From Nocardioides furvisabuli (lineage in GTDB: Bacteria > Actinomycetota > Actinomycetes > Propionibacteriales > Nocardioidaceae): a stretch of DNA of 64,000 nt. The stretch covers positions 1-64,000 of the forward strand of contig NZ_JAIGQB010000003.1 of assembly GCF_021083185.1 (NCBI RefSeq), given 5' to 3'. Both the position numbers and the translations under genes were made by a program. The notes under the pieces were generated by a model. It made no database searches, was not told the origin of the DNA, and saw only the letters and a program-made list of their open reading frames with translations. Below, in pieces: positions 42,302-50,694 of the stretch. Position 1 is the stretch's first letter. Each line of letters opens with the position of its first letter.

Positions 42302-44014
42302 ATGGTCTTCTCAGGTGACCCGGCCACGAGGCGCCCGGACCTGCTCGAGGTGGTGTCGGTGCTCGACGTCGACTCGGTGCTGACCCGCGCCATGCGGATT
42401 GGTGCCGAGCGCACCGAGGCCGGAGCAGTCGTCCTCGCCCGCGCCGACGACGGAGCCGGGGACCGGTCCACCGGGGATCCTCTCCTGGTGCACGGCATCA
42501 CCGTCGCCGACGCTGCGGCGCTGCGGGCCGGGCTGGGCACCGCGGGGCTGCGGGGCGGGCCGGGGCAGCGGGTCGAACAGGACCTGGTGCGGCTGGAGGA
42601 TCCCGCGACGGGTCGCGAGGTGCTGCGGGTGCCGGTGGTCGTGGAGGGCCGGCTCTTCGCCGACATCCTGCTGCTCGACCCCCCGGGTGGCCGCTTCACC
42701 GACGTGTCCGTGGAGAGCGTCGCCGCGCTGGGACGGGTGGCAGGGGTCGCGGCCCGCAACGCGCTGAGCTACACCCTGAGCGAGCGCCGGCGCGCGTCGC
42801 TGGAGCTCGCCGCAGCGGTCGACCAGTCCGTGCACCCGCCCTTCGGGCTGACCGAGCCGATGACCCGCATCGCCGAGGGCGCCCTCCGGATCGTCGGCGC
42901 CCGGTCGTGCGTGGTGGTCAGCGCGAACCACCAGGGCACGGACGTGGCCGCCTCCGCCGGAACGGTCGACGAGGTGCTGACCCGCACGATCGCCGCCGTG
43001 GCGGACCTGGTGCGCGTGGCGCAGGAGGACGGGCAGGACTTCACCGCCCAGGTGGCGGACGCCGACGTGTGGGGGTTGCCGCTGCGGTGCGAGCAGGCTC
43101 TCGCGGGTGTCGTGCTGCTGGTCTTCGAGCCACGTCGTCCTCGACCCACCGCCGCCGACGACGAGCTCCTGACGACCTTCGTCCGGCACGGATCGCTGGT
43201 CCTCGACCACGTCGTGCTCCAGCAGGAGCGCCAGCACGGCGTGCTGGCCGCCGAACGCGACCGCATCGCGCAGGACCTGCACGACGTCGTGATCCAGAGG
43301 CTCTACGCCACTGCGCTCAACCTGCGGGTCGGCTCGCGCGCGGAGCCCGGCGCGGGCGTCGGCGACCGGCACGTCAGCGACGCGATCCGCGAGATCGGCG
43401 AGTCGATCCGCGACATCCGGGGCACCATCTTCGAGCTCGAGCGGGGCCGCTCGTCCTCGCTGCGGAGCAACGCCCTGGCGATGGCCCGGGAGTACGAGCC
43501 GGTGCTGGGCTTCGTTCCGGTGGTGCGCTCCTGGGGTCCGGTGGACTCCCTGGTCGACGCCCACGTCGGCGACCAGGCCACGGTGGTGCTGCGCGAGCTG
43601 CTGTCCAACTGTGCCCGCCACGCAGGCGCGGGTCGCTGCGAGGTGGACCTGGGGGTGGACTCCGGCTGGTTCACCTTGCAGGTGAGCGACGACGGCAGTG
43701 GTATCCCGGGTGGGGACGTGGCCCGCAGCGGTCTGCGCAACATCGCGTCGAGGGCGACGAGCCTGGGCGGCGACCTCGTCGTGCGGTCGGTCGACCCGCA
43801 CGGAACCCGAGTGCAGTGGCGGGTCCCGCTGGAGGCTCAGGTCGTCTCCGCGCCGGCCTCGACCTGGGCCACCGCGGACGATCCGGGGGAGGCAGCCGCC
43901 GCGGTGGGCCCGGTCGAGGGGTCCGGGCGGTCCTCCGTGGTCACGGACTCGGCCCAGAGCCACTCCGAGGCGAGCGTGAGGAGCACCCAGGACAGCCCGA
44001 GCGCCAGGAGGTAG
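42302..44014 (+). CDS. GAF-domain sensor histidine kinase (DevS-like)
   Basis: The product is 570 residues, starting at ATG 42302. Two GAF-type domains (about residues 20-160 and 175-320) precede a HisKA_3 helix with the phospho-acceptor His in DRIAQDLHDVVIQRLY (near residue 327) and a NarL-type ATPase domain (VVLRELLSNCARHAG; VSDDGSGIPGG; GLRNIASRA). No membrane segments, so a cytosolic sensor, possibly redox or gas as in DevS. No response regulator is adjacent in the window. The last ~60 residues after the ATPase fold are Ser/Ala-rich and overlap an antisense gene. Confidence 0.85.
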   Translation: MVFSGDPATRRPDLLEVVSVLDVDSVLTRAMRIGAERTEAGAVVLARADDGAGDRSTGDPLLVHGITVADAAALRAGLGTAGLRGGPGQRVEQDLVRLEDPATGREVLRVPVVVEGRLFADILLLDPPGGRFTDVSVESVAALGRVAGVAARNALSYTLSERRRASLELAAAVDQSVHPPFGLTEPMTRIAEGALRIVGARSCVVVSANHQGTDVAASAGTVDEVLTRTIAAVADLVRVAQEDGQDFTAQVADADVWGLPLRCEQALAGVVLLVFEPRRPRPTAADDELLTTFVRHGSLVLDHVVLQQERQHGVLAAERDRIAQDLHDVVIQRLYATALNLRVGSRAEPGAGVGDRHVSDAIREIGESIRDIRGTIFELERGRSSSLRSNALAMAREYEPVLGFVPVVRSWGPVDSLVDAHVGDQATVVLRELLSNCARHAGAGRCEVDLGVDSGWFTLQVSDDGSGIPGGDVARSGLRNIASRATSLGGDLVVRSVDPHGTRVQWRVPLEAQVVSAPASTWATADDPGEAAAAVGPVEGSGRSSVVTDSAQSHSEASVRSTQDSPSARR

Positions 44015-44121
44015 CGCGAGAGCGCGACGTCGAGGGGCAGGGCCCCGGTGGCAGCGCCGGCCAGCGCGGGGGCGGTCAGGACGGCGGCGACCAGGAGCAC
44101 CGCACCCGAGACCGGCTTCAC
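43837..44121 (-). CDS. Small two-helix membrane protein, antisense-overlapping the kinase tail
   Basis: The product is 94 residues. Two hydrophobic helices (AVLLVAAVLTAPALAGAATG and YLLALGLSWVLLTLASEWLW) precede a Ser/Pro/Ala-rich tail. It starts 61 bp after the flhA stop in the same direction, so it is probably the last gene of the flhA transcript. It overlaps the last 178 bp of the histidine kinase on the other strand. Codon bias in the helical part supports this strand; in the overlap both frames are plausible. No function assigned. Confidence 0.55.
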   Translation of the reverse strand: MKPVSGAVLLVAAVLTAPALAGAATGALPLDVALSRYLLALGLSWVLLTLASEWLWAESVTTEDRPDPSTGPTAAAASPGSSAVAQVEAGAETT

Positions 44122-44182
44122 CGGTGGTCTCCGCAGCGTCGTCCGGCCGACCAGCAGGCGGGAGCGACCTGCTGCGGGGCGA

Positions 44183-46228
44183 TCATGCGGTCACCGCCAT
44201 CCGGTCGCCGGTGACCGTACCGACCGAGCGGACCTGGGCGGCGCCGACGAGCTCGGTGTAGGACAGCACCGGGGTGCTCGTCAGGGCCGGCGCGACCATG
44301 CGGCGTACGGCGGCACGCAGCTGGGGTGCGCAGACCACGACCGGCCGCAGCCCGCGCTCCTCGGCGGCGGTCCGGAGGTCGGACAGCTCGCCGAGCACGC
44401 TCTGGCCGACCAGGGGGTCGAGGGCCACGACCGCGCCGAGGTCGCCGGGTCGCACCGCCTCGAGCATGCGCTGCTCCAGGCCCGGCTCGAAGCTGATGAC
44501 GTGGACGGCGCCCTCGGCCAGGTGCGGCGCGACGATCGCGGGCCCGAGGGCGGCGCGCGCGGCCTCCACCAGGACGTCGGGGTCCTTGGTCACCTGCGCC
44601 TTCAGCGAGAGTGCCTCGAAGATCCGGACCAGGTCGCGCACCGCGACCCCCTCGGCGAGCAGGCCCTGCAGCACCCGCTGCACCTCGCCCAGGCTGAGCT
44701 GGGCGGGCGTGAGCTCCTCGACCACGACCGGGTGGCCGGTGCGCACGAGCTCGGTCAGGGTCTTGACGTCCTCGCGGCCCAGCAACCGGGCTGCGTGCTG
44801 ACCGACGACCTCGGCGAGGTGGGTGGTGATCACCGAGGCGCGGTCGACGACGGTCGCACCGTTGAGCTCGGCCTGGACCCGCAGCTCGGCCGGGATCCAG
44901 GAGGCGTCGAGCCCGAAGACCGGCTCGCGTGTGCGCTGGCCCGGCAGCGCGTCGAGGTGGTCGCCGATGGCCAGGACGGTCCCGCGCGGCGCCTCCCCTC
45001 GCGCGACCTCGATCCCGAAGAGCCGGATCGCGTAGGTGCTGGACGGCAGGTCGATGCTGTCGCGGGTGCGGACGGGCGGCACGATGATCCCGAGCTCGCC
45101 GGCGATCTTGCGGCGCAGCGCCTTCACCCGGTCGAGCAGGTCGCCCCCGCTCGCGGCGTCGACGAGGTCGATGATGTCGGGCGACAGCTCCAGGCCGAGC
45201 GGGTCGACCTGGATCTCGGCGGCCAGCAGCTCGGGCGTGTCGGGCGCGGAGCTGTGGACCTGCTCCACGGCCAGGTGCGTCTCCGCGGCGACCGGTGGAC
45301 GTACGCGTGTGGAGGCGAGCAGCATGATGCCGCCCGCGACCATGAACGGCAGCTTGGGCAGCCCGGGGACCAGGCAGATCGCCAGCGCCCCGAAGCCGGC
45401 GATCTGGAGCGGCACCTTGTTGTTGGTGAGCTGGCGAAGGATGTCCGAGCCCATGTCGGAGTCGCCGGTGTTGCGGGTGACGATGAGTCCGGTGGCGGTC
45501 GAGAGCAGCAGGGCCGGGATCTGGGAGACCAGGCCGTCGCCGACCGACAGCAGGCTGTAGGTCGTGATGGCATCGCCGAACGCCATCCCCTTCTGGGCCA
45601 TCCCGACCGCGAAACCTCCGAGCAGGTTGACCAGGGTGATGATGATGGCGGCGATCGCGTCGCCCTTGACGAACTTCGACGCACCGTCCATCGAGCCGTA
45701 GAAGTCGGCCTCCGCGTGCACCTCGTGACGTCGGCGGCGGGCCTCGTCCTCGTCGATGAGGCCGGAGTTGAGGTCGGCGTCGATGGCCATCTGCTTGCCG
45801 GGCATGGCGTCGAGGGTGAAGCGCGCGCCCACCTCGGCCACCCGCTCCGCGCCCTTGGTGATGACGAGGAACTGGATGACCAGCAGGATCGCGAAGACGA
45901 TCAGCCCGACGATCAGCGAGCCTCCGACCACGAAGTGCCCGAAGGTGTCGATGACCTTGCCGGCGTAGCCGTCGAGCAGCACCAGGCGCGTGGCGCTGAC
46001 GTTGAGCGCCAGACGGAAGAGGGTGAGGACCAGCACCACGGCGGGGAAGGCGGCGAAGTCGAGCGGGCGGTGCACGAACATCGCCACCAGCAGCACCAGC
46101 AGCGCCGTGGTGATGTTGAGCGCGATGAGCATGTCGAGCACGACCGCCGGCAGCGGCACGACGAGCATCGTGATGATGAGCACCATGCCGGCCGGCACGC
46201 CGAGCTGGAGCAGACGCTGGGGAACCAC
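44183..46228 (-). CDS. flhA: Flagellar export-gate protein FlhA
   Basis: The product is 681 residues. FlhA is the large export-gate subunit of the flagellar type III secretion apparatus: about eight N-terminal membrane helices then a cytosolic ring domain that binds chaperone-substrate complexes. The FHIPEP-type signature region is NVSATRLVL, GFAVGMAQKGMAFGDAITTYSLLSVGDGLVSQIPALLLSTATG. The cytosolic part follows from about residue 330. It has its own flagellar promoter at 46309. Confidence 0.95.
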   Translation of the reverse strand: MVPQRLLQLGVPAGMVLIITMLVVPLPAVVLDMLIALNITTALLVLLVAMFVHRPLDFAAFPAVVLVLTLFRLALNVSATRLVLLDGYAGKVIDTFGHFVVGGSLIVGLIVFAILLVIQFLVITKGAERVAEVGARFTLDAMPGKQMAIDADLNSGLIDEDEARRRRHEVHAEADFYGSMDGASKFVKGDAIAAIIITLVNLLGGFAVGMAQKGMAFGDAITTYSLLSVGDGLVSQIPALLLSTATGLIVTRNTGDSDMGSDILRQLTNNKVPLQIAGFGALAICLVPGLPKLPFMVAGGIMLLASTRVRPPVAAETHLAVEQVHSSAPDTPELLAAEIQVDPLGLELSPDIIDLVDAASGGDLLDRVKALRRKIAGELGIIVPPVRTRDSIDLPSSTYAIRLFGIEVARGEAPRGTVLAIGDHLDALPGQRTREPVFGLDASWIPAELRVQAELNGATVVDRASVITTHLAEVVGQHAARLLGREDVKTLTELVRTGHPVVVEELTPAQLSLGEVQRVLQGLLAEGVAVRDLVRIFEALSLKAQVTKDPDVLVEAARAALGPAIVAPHLAEGAVHVISFEPGLEQRMLEAVRPGDLGAVVALDPLVGQSVLGELSDLRTAAEERGLRPVVVCAPQLRAAVRRMVAPALTSTPVLSYTELVGAAQVRSVGTVTGDRMAVTA

Positions 46229-46308
46229 GGAGTGCCTTTCGGGGACGGCGCGGAGCGCGGGCGCGCCGTCCGTGGCACCGGTGACGCCGTCCTGGCGTCA
46301 CGGCTCCC

Positions 46309-46334
46309 ATCGGCCGTCGTCAGGCACTCCTGAG
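46309..46334 (-). promoter_or_regulatory. Flagellar-sigma promoter of flhA (CTCA-N16-GCCGAT)
   Basis: CTCA and GCCGAT are separated by exactly 16 bp, with a predicted start near 46302, giving a ~74-nt leader. A perfect hairpin (GTGACGCC, 5-base loop, GGCGTCAC; 46281-46301) begins at that start. Motif and spacing match FliA/WhiG-type promoters of motile actinobacteria. Confidence 0.7.
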
Positions 46335-46350
46335 GAGTTCGCCCCGCCGG

Positions 46351-47481
46351 TCAGCCGGCAGCCACGACCCGGCGACGACGCCCGGGCGCCGGGGCGGCGA
46401 CCAGGTCGGCCTCCTGCCGGGGGCTGCGGTGCTCACCGCCGCGCACCCCGGCGGAGCGACGGGAGATCACGAACGCCAGCACCTGCGCGACCGCGGCGTA
46501 CAGCTCGGCGGGGATCTCCTGGCCGACGACGGTCGAGCGATGGAGGGCGCGCGCGAGCGGGACGTCGCGCACCAGGGGTACGCCGTGCTCGGTGGCACGC
46601 TCGCGGATGCGCTGCGCGACGAGACCGGACCCGCGGGCCACCACGCGCGGGGCCCCGCGCTCGGCGTCGTAGCGCAACGCGACGGCGACGTGGGTCGGGT
46701 TGACCAGCACGACGTCGGCGCTCGGCACGTCGGCCATCATCCGGTTGCGCGAAGCGGCGAGCTGGCGTGAGCGGATGGCACCCTTGAGCAGCGGGTCGCC
46801 CTCGGTCTGCTTGCCCTCCTGCTTGACCTCGTGCTTGGTCATCCGGGTCTGCTTGCCCATCCGGCGGCGCACCACGGCATAGTCGGCCAGGGCCATCACG
46901 ATGCCGGCCACGGCGACGGTCCGGACCAGCGACAGCACCTCGTCGCGCACCGCCTCGAGGACAGCCGTGATCGGGACGAGGCCGCCGATGAGCGGCATCA
47001 GGGCGCTCACCGCACCGTAGGCCACGAACCCGACGACCGAGCTCTTGAGCAACATCTTCGCGCCCTCCCAGAGCGCCTGGGGTCCGAAGACGCGCTTGAA
47101 GCCCTGGATCGGGTTGAGCTTCTTCAACGACGGCTTGACGCTCTTGGTTGCGAGGAAGAAGCCACCTTGCGACAGCGCCGCGCCCACGCCCACCAGCATC
47201 ACGGCGCTGCCGAGCACCACGAGGGTGATCATCACGTGGCTGGCGCCGCGCCCGAGCAGCACCATCGCGTCGGCCACCTCGACGTGGCCGCCGAGGGTGA
47301 AGCACTCCCGCATCAGCTGGGACAGCGCGGTGAGCTCGCGGGTGAGCAGCGGTGGCAGCGCGAGTCCGACGAGCAGGAGGGTGGCCCATCCCCCGAGCTC
47401 CTGGGTGCGCGGGACCTGGCCCTCCTTGCGCGACTCCTTGCGCTTGCGGACCGTGGGCTTCTCGGTCTTCTCCTCCGACAC
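46351..47481 (-). CDS. flhB: Flagellar export-gate switch protein FlhB
   Basis: The product is 376 residues, starting at GTG 47481, 3 bp after the fliR stop. FlhB switches export from hook to filament substrates after self-cleavage at NPTH, present here as VVLVNPTHVAVALRY near residue 263. N-terminal EEKTEKPTVRKRKESRKEGQVPRT is the typical charged leader, followed by four membrane regions. The last ~30 residues are a basic extension. Last gene of the flbD-motA transcript. Confidence 0.95.
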   Translation of the reverse strand: MSEEKTEKPTVRKRKESRKEGQVPRTQELGGWATLLLVGLALPPLLTRELTALSQLMRECFTLGGHVEVADAMVLLGRGASHVMITLVVLGSAVMLVGVGAALSQGGFFLATKSVKPSLKKLNPIQGFKRVFGPQALWEGAKMLLKSSVVGFVAYGAVSALMPLIGGLVPITAVLEAVRDEVLSLVRTVAVAGIVMALADYAVVRRRMGKQTRMTKHEVKQEGKQTEGDPLLKGAIRSRQLAASRNRMMADVPSADVVLVNPTHVAVALRYDAERGAPRVVARGSGLVAQRIRERATEHGVPLVRDVPLARALHRSTVVGQEIPAELYAAVAQVLAFVISRRSAGVRGGEHRSPRQEADLVAAPAPGRRRRVVAAG

Positions 47482-47484
47482 CTC

Positions 47485-48249
47485 TCACCCGCCCACGAGC
47501 GAGGACTGGGCCTGGTTGGCGAGCTCGACGAGACGCGCCACGGCCTCCGGGAGCACCGGGAAGGACATGCCGAGCAGGAGCAGGGTGAGTCCGATCTTGG
47601 CCGGGAACATCACGTTCATCGCGTTGAGGTGCGGTGCGACCTTGGTGAGCAGCGCGAGCCCGAGGTCGGCCACGAAGAGCACCGCGACGAGCGGCAGGGC
47701 GATCTGCACGGCCGTGACGAAGAACATCCCGAACGCCGTCAGGATCACGTGGGAGGCGCCCTCGATGCGCGGCGCCTCACCGAGCGGCAGCACCTCGAAG
47801 GTGCGCAGCAGCCCGCCGAGCACCATGAGGTGGCCACCGGTGGCGAAGAGGATCATCACCGCGAGCATCTGGTGGAGCTTGCCGAAGACGGTGTTCATGT
47901 TCATCGACAGCGGGTCGAAGCCCTGCGCCAGCTGGAAGCCGCCGAAGGTGTCGATGAGGGACCCCGCGGTGGCGACCGCGGCCAGGAGGACGTACGTCAC
48001 CAAGCCGAGCGCGGACCCGACCACGACCTGCGTGAGCGTGGTGACCAGCAGCTCCCCGCCGGCGGTCGGGACGCTGCCCGGCTGCACGGTCGGCACCACC
48101 GCGAAGGCCAGGCCGAGCGACAGCACGACCTTGGCCGGCAGGGGCACCGCGCGTCCCGCGAAGGGAGGGACCAGCGCCAGCCACGCGATGATGCGCACCG
48201 AGGCCAGCAGGTAGGCCAGCAGGGGCTCGCCGGCCACGGTCAGGGTCAT
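47485..48249 (-). CDS. fliR: Flagellar export-gate protein FliR
   Basis: The product is 254 residues, about six membrane helices (YLLASVRIIAWLALVPPFAG, then VVVGSALGLVTYVLLAAVA). FliR combines with FliP and FliQ into the export gate. The family segments FGGFQLAQGFDPLSMNMNTV and GLALLTKVAPHLNAMNVMF are present. It sits 3 bp after fliQ and 3 bp before flhB. Confidence 0.93.
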   Translation of the reverse strand: MTLTVAGEPLLAYLLASVRIIAWLALVPPFAGRAVPLPAKVVLSLGLAFAVVPTVQPGSVPTAGGELLVTTLTQVVVGSALGLVTYVLLAAVATAGSLIDTFGGFQLAQGFDPLSMNMNTVFGKLHQMLAVMILFATGGHLMVLGGLLRTFEVLPLGEAPRIEGASHVILTAFGMFFVTAVQIALPLVAVLFVADLGLALLTKVAPHLNAMNVMFPAKIGLTLLLLGMSFPVLPEAVARLVELANQAQSSLVGG

Positions 48250-48252
48250 GCG

Positions 48253-48522
48253 TCAGCCCAGCAGGGTGGGGACCATCGCGAAGAGGTCCTGGGTGAAGTC
48301 GACCAGCGTCTGGAGCATCCAGCCGCCGGAGACGAGCAGGGCGATCCCGACGCCGACGAGCTTGGGCACGAACGCGAGCGTGAACTCCTGGATCTGCGTC
48401 ATCGACTGGAACAGCGAGATCGTGAAGCCGATCACCAGCGAGGTGAGCAGGATCGGCGCCGACAGCTTGAGGGCGACGAGCATGGTCTGCAGGGCGATGT
48501 TGATGACGGTGGTGTCGGTCAT
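48253..48522 (-). CDS. fliQ: Flagellar export-gate protein FliQ
   Basis: The product is 89 residues with two membrane helices (APILLTSLVIGFTISLFQS, VGVGIALLVSGGWMLQTL) around the conserved QSMTQIQEFTLAFVPK loop. Standard length and order, 6 bp after fliP. Confidence 0.95.
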   Translation of the reverse strand: MTDTTVINIALQTMLVALKLSAPILLTSLVIGFTISLFQSMTQIQEFTLAFVPKLVGVGIALLVSGGWMLQTLVDFTQDLFAMVPTLLG

Positions 48523-48528
48523 GGTGGC

Positions 48529-49413
48529 CTACTGATAGCTCGAGACGACGGACGTGATGACCAGGCCCCAGCCGTCGACCAGCACGAAGAGCAGGAGCTT
48601 GAAGGGCAGCGACACCATCACCGGCGGCATCATCATCATGCCGAGCGCCATGAGCGCGCCGCTGATCACGATGTCGATCACCAGGAACGGGATGAAGATG
48701 ATGAATCCGATGATGAAGGCCTGCTTCAGCTCGCTCAGCACGAAGGCCGGCACGAGCGTGGCCATCGAGACGTCGTCACGGTCCTCGGGCAGGTCGCGCT
48801 GCGCGACGCTGGTGAGCAGCCGCAGCTCGTCGTCGCCGGTCTGGTCGAGCATGAACTCGCGCAGCGGCTGCACACCGTCGGTGTAGGCGACCGAGGCGTT
48901 CTTGTCACCGTCGAGGTAGGGCTGGAGGCCGGTGTCGTTGATCTGGCCCAGCACCGGCGCCATGATGAAGAGCGAGAGGAACAACGCGAGCCCGGCGAGC
49001 ACCTGGTTGGGCGGGATCTGCTGCAACCCGAGCGCGTTGCGGGTGAGCCCCAGCACGACCAGCACCTTGGTGAAGCTGGTGCAGGTGAGCAGGATCGCCG
49101 GCAGCAGCGAGAGCAGCGTGAGCGCGATGATGACCGTGACCGGGGTGCTCGGCTTGTCGGTGATGCCGCCGAGATCGATGGTGACCGAGCTGTCGCTGCC
49201 CGGGCCGTCGGGACCCCGGGGTGCGCGCGGTCCCTCCGGGCCCTGGGGGGTCATCGGCAGGGCGTACGGCGCGGACACGTGCGGGCCAGAGGCGACGGGT
49301 CCGGAGGCGGCGGTGGCAGAGGTCGCCGCGAGGGCGACCACGACGCCGAGGGCGATGAGCACCACCGCGAGCAGGCCGGTGAGCATCCGGGCGGCGCGGC
49401 CGAGACCGCTCAC
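48529..49413 (-). CDS. fliP: Flagellar export-gate protein FliP
   Basis: The product is 294 residues. I chose GTG 49413, which overlaps the fliO stop by 4 bp (GTGA). A cleavable signal-like segment (MLTGLLAVVLIALGVVVALAATSA) and a Pro/Gly/Arg-rich linker precede the core: LLPAILLTCTSFTKVLVVLGLTRNALGLQQIPPNQVLAGLALFLS, then the C-terminal PFLVIDIVISGALMALGMMMMPPV. FliP nucleates the export gate. The linker is longer than usual. Confidence 0.93.
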   Translation of the reverse strand: MSGLGRAARMLTGLLAVVLIALGVVVALAATSATAASGPVASGPHVSAPYALPMTPQGPEGPRAPRGPDGPGSDSSVTIDLGGITDKPSTPVTVIIALTLLSLLPAILLTCTSFTKVLVVLGLTRNALGLQQIPPNQVLAGLALFLSLFIMAPVLGQINDTGLQPYLDGDKNASVAYTDGVQPLREFMLDQTGDDELRLLTSVAQRDLPEDRDDVSMATLVPAFVLSELKQAFIIGFIIFIPFLVIDIVISGALMALGMMMMPPVMVSLPFKLLLFVLVDGWGLVITSVVSSYQ

Positions 49414-49928
49414 GACGCCTTGCCGGTGGCGGCGGCGAACGCCTGGCGCCACGTCTGGGGCGACAGCACCGAGCCGGCCAGCCCACCCGTGTCCGAGGCG
49501 CTGCCGCGCGTCGGTGCCGAGGCCCTGTGGGCGCCACCCGCGGCGCCGGTGCCGACCGAGGTGAGGGCGGCGAGGCCGCGTACGGGGACAGGAGCAGTCA
49601 CAGGGGTGGGGTCAGGCGCGGCGCCGTCGAGCACGACCGGCTCCTCGGCCTCGCCGAGGTCGGGCAGGTCCGCAAAGTCGTCGAGGTCGTCGGGGTCGAG
49701 CTCGGTCAGGAGGGTCACCTGCTGGTCGGTGGCGCCGAGCACGAGGACCCGCGAGCCGACGGCGACGAGAGCCACCGAGGACCCCCGGGAGAGAGGCTGG
49801 CGGTGCAGCACCTGCACCGGCGCCCCGGCCCGGCCGCCGTAGCGCTTGCCGACGAGGCGCGCCAGCAGCAGCATCAGTCCCACGACGACCGCCAGGGAGG
49901 CGATCAGTCGCACGGTCAGCTCCAGCAC
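49410..49928 (-). CDS. fliO: Flagellar assembly protein FliO
   Basis: The product is 172 residues. One N-terminal membrane helix (RLIASLAVVVGLMLLLARLV), then a conserved cytosolic segment (VQVLHRQPLSRGSSVALVAVGSRVLVLGATDQQVTLL) typical of FliO/FliZ. It helps assemble FliP into the gate. The C-terminal third is Ala/Pro-rich. It starts 1 bp after the fliN stop. Confidence 0.88.
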   Translation of the reverse strand: MLELTVRLIASLAVVVGLMLLLARLVGKRYGGRAGAPVQVLHRQPLSRGSSVALVAVGSRVLVLGATDQQVTLLTELDPDDLDDFADLPDLGEAEEPVVLDGAAPDPTPVTAPVPVRGLAALTSVGTGAAGGAHRASAPTRGSASDTGGLAGSVLSPQTWRQAFAAATGKAS

Positions 49929-49929
49929 G

Positions 49930-50694
49930 TCAGCCCGCTGTCGTCTCGTCGACGATCTCGGTGATCCGCAGGCCGAAGTCCTCGTCGACCACCACGACCT
50001 CGCCGCGCGCGATGAGGCGACCGTTGACGAGGAGGTCCGCAGGGCTGCCCGCGGCCCGGTCGAGCTCGAGGACCTCGCCGGGCGAGAGCGCGAGGAGCTC
50101 GCGCACGGTCAAGCGTGCGCGTCCGAGCTCGACGGTCACCTCCATGTCGACCCCGTGCAGCATCTCGATGCCGCGAGAGGCCGGGGTCGGCGAGAGCGAC
50201 CCGGTCGGGAGGGGGCTGATCGGGACCTCCGGTCCGCGCACGGCCTCGACGGCCGCGACGGCAGCAGCGGAGACCAGCAGCGCGCCCGCGGTAGCGCCGG
50301 CGCCCTCGAGGGGGACGAGCGTGAATGGACCCCCCAGGTCTGCGTCGACGAGGTCGACCGACACCTCCCGGGCCGCACCGCAGCCCACGCCGAGCGCCTC
50401 GGCGGCGGCCGTGAGGGCGGGCTGCGTGGCGGCCGCGAGGTCGAGCCCGCCCAACGGGCTGCCGGCCAGGGCCGCGACGAGCTCGGCGCCCACGAGGACG
50501 GCGATCCGGGGGGCACCGGGCAGGTGCAGCTCTGCCACCGCCGCACCGGCGAAGTCACGGCACGCCTCGGTCGCACCCGCGGCCGGGGTGCCGACGGCGA
50601 GGGGCGTCGCGGCAGGCAGCACCTCCGCAGCCGCGGCGGCTGCGGTGAGTGCGCGCGCGTGCAGGTCGGAGGGGGTGGCGGTCAGGGCGGTCAT
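49930..50694 (-). CDS. fliN: Flagellar switch protein FliN/FliY type
   Basis: The product is 254 residues, overlapping fliM by 4 bp (ATGA). The C-terminal SPOA domain (GVDMEVTVELGRARLTVRELLALSPGEVLELDRAAGSPADLLVNGRLIARGEV-type) builds the lower C-ring. The N-terminal ~150 residues look like a CheC/FliY-like fold rather than the short tail of E. coli FliN, so this is the longer FliY-like form. Whether it has CheY-P phosphatase activity cannot be said; I do not see a clear D/S-x3-E-x2-N motif. Confidence 0.88.
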   Translation of the reverse strand: MTALTATPSDLHARALTAAAAAAEVLPAATPLAVGTPAAGATEACRDFAGAAVAELHLPGAPRIAVLVGAELVAALAGSPLGGLDLAAATQPALTAAAEALGVGCGAAREVSVDLVDADLGGPFTLVPLEGAGATAGALLVSAAAVAAVEAVRGPEVPISPLPTGSLSPTPASRGIEMLHGVDMEVTVELGRARLTVRELLALSPGEVLELDRAAGSPADLLVNGRLIARGEVVVVDEDFGLRITEIVDETTAG

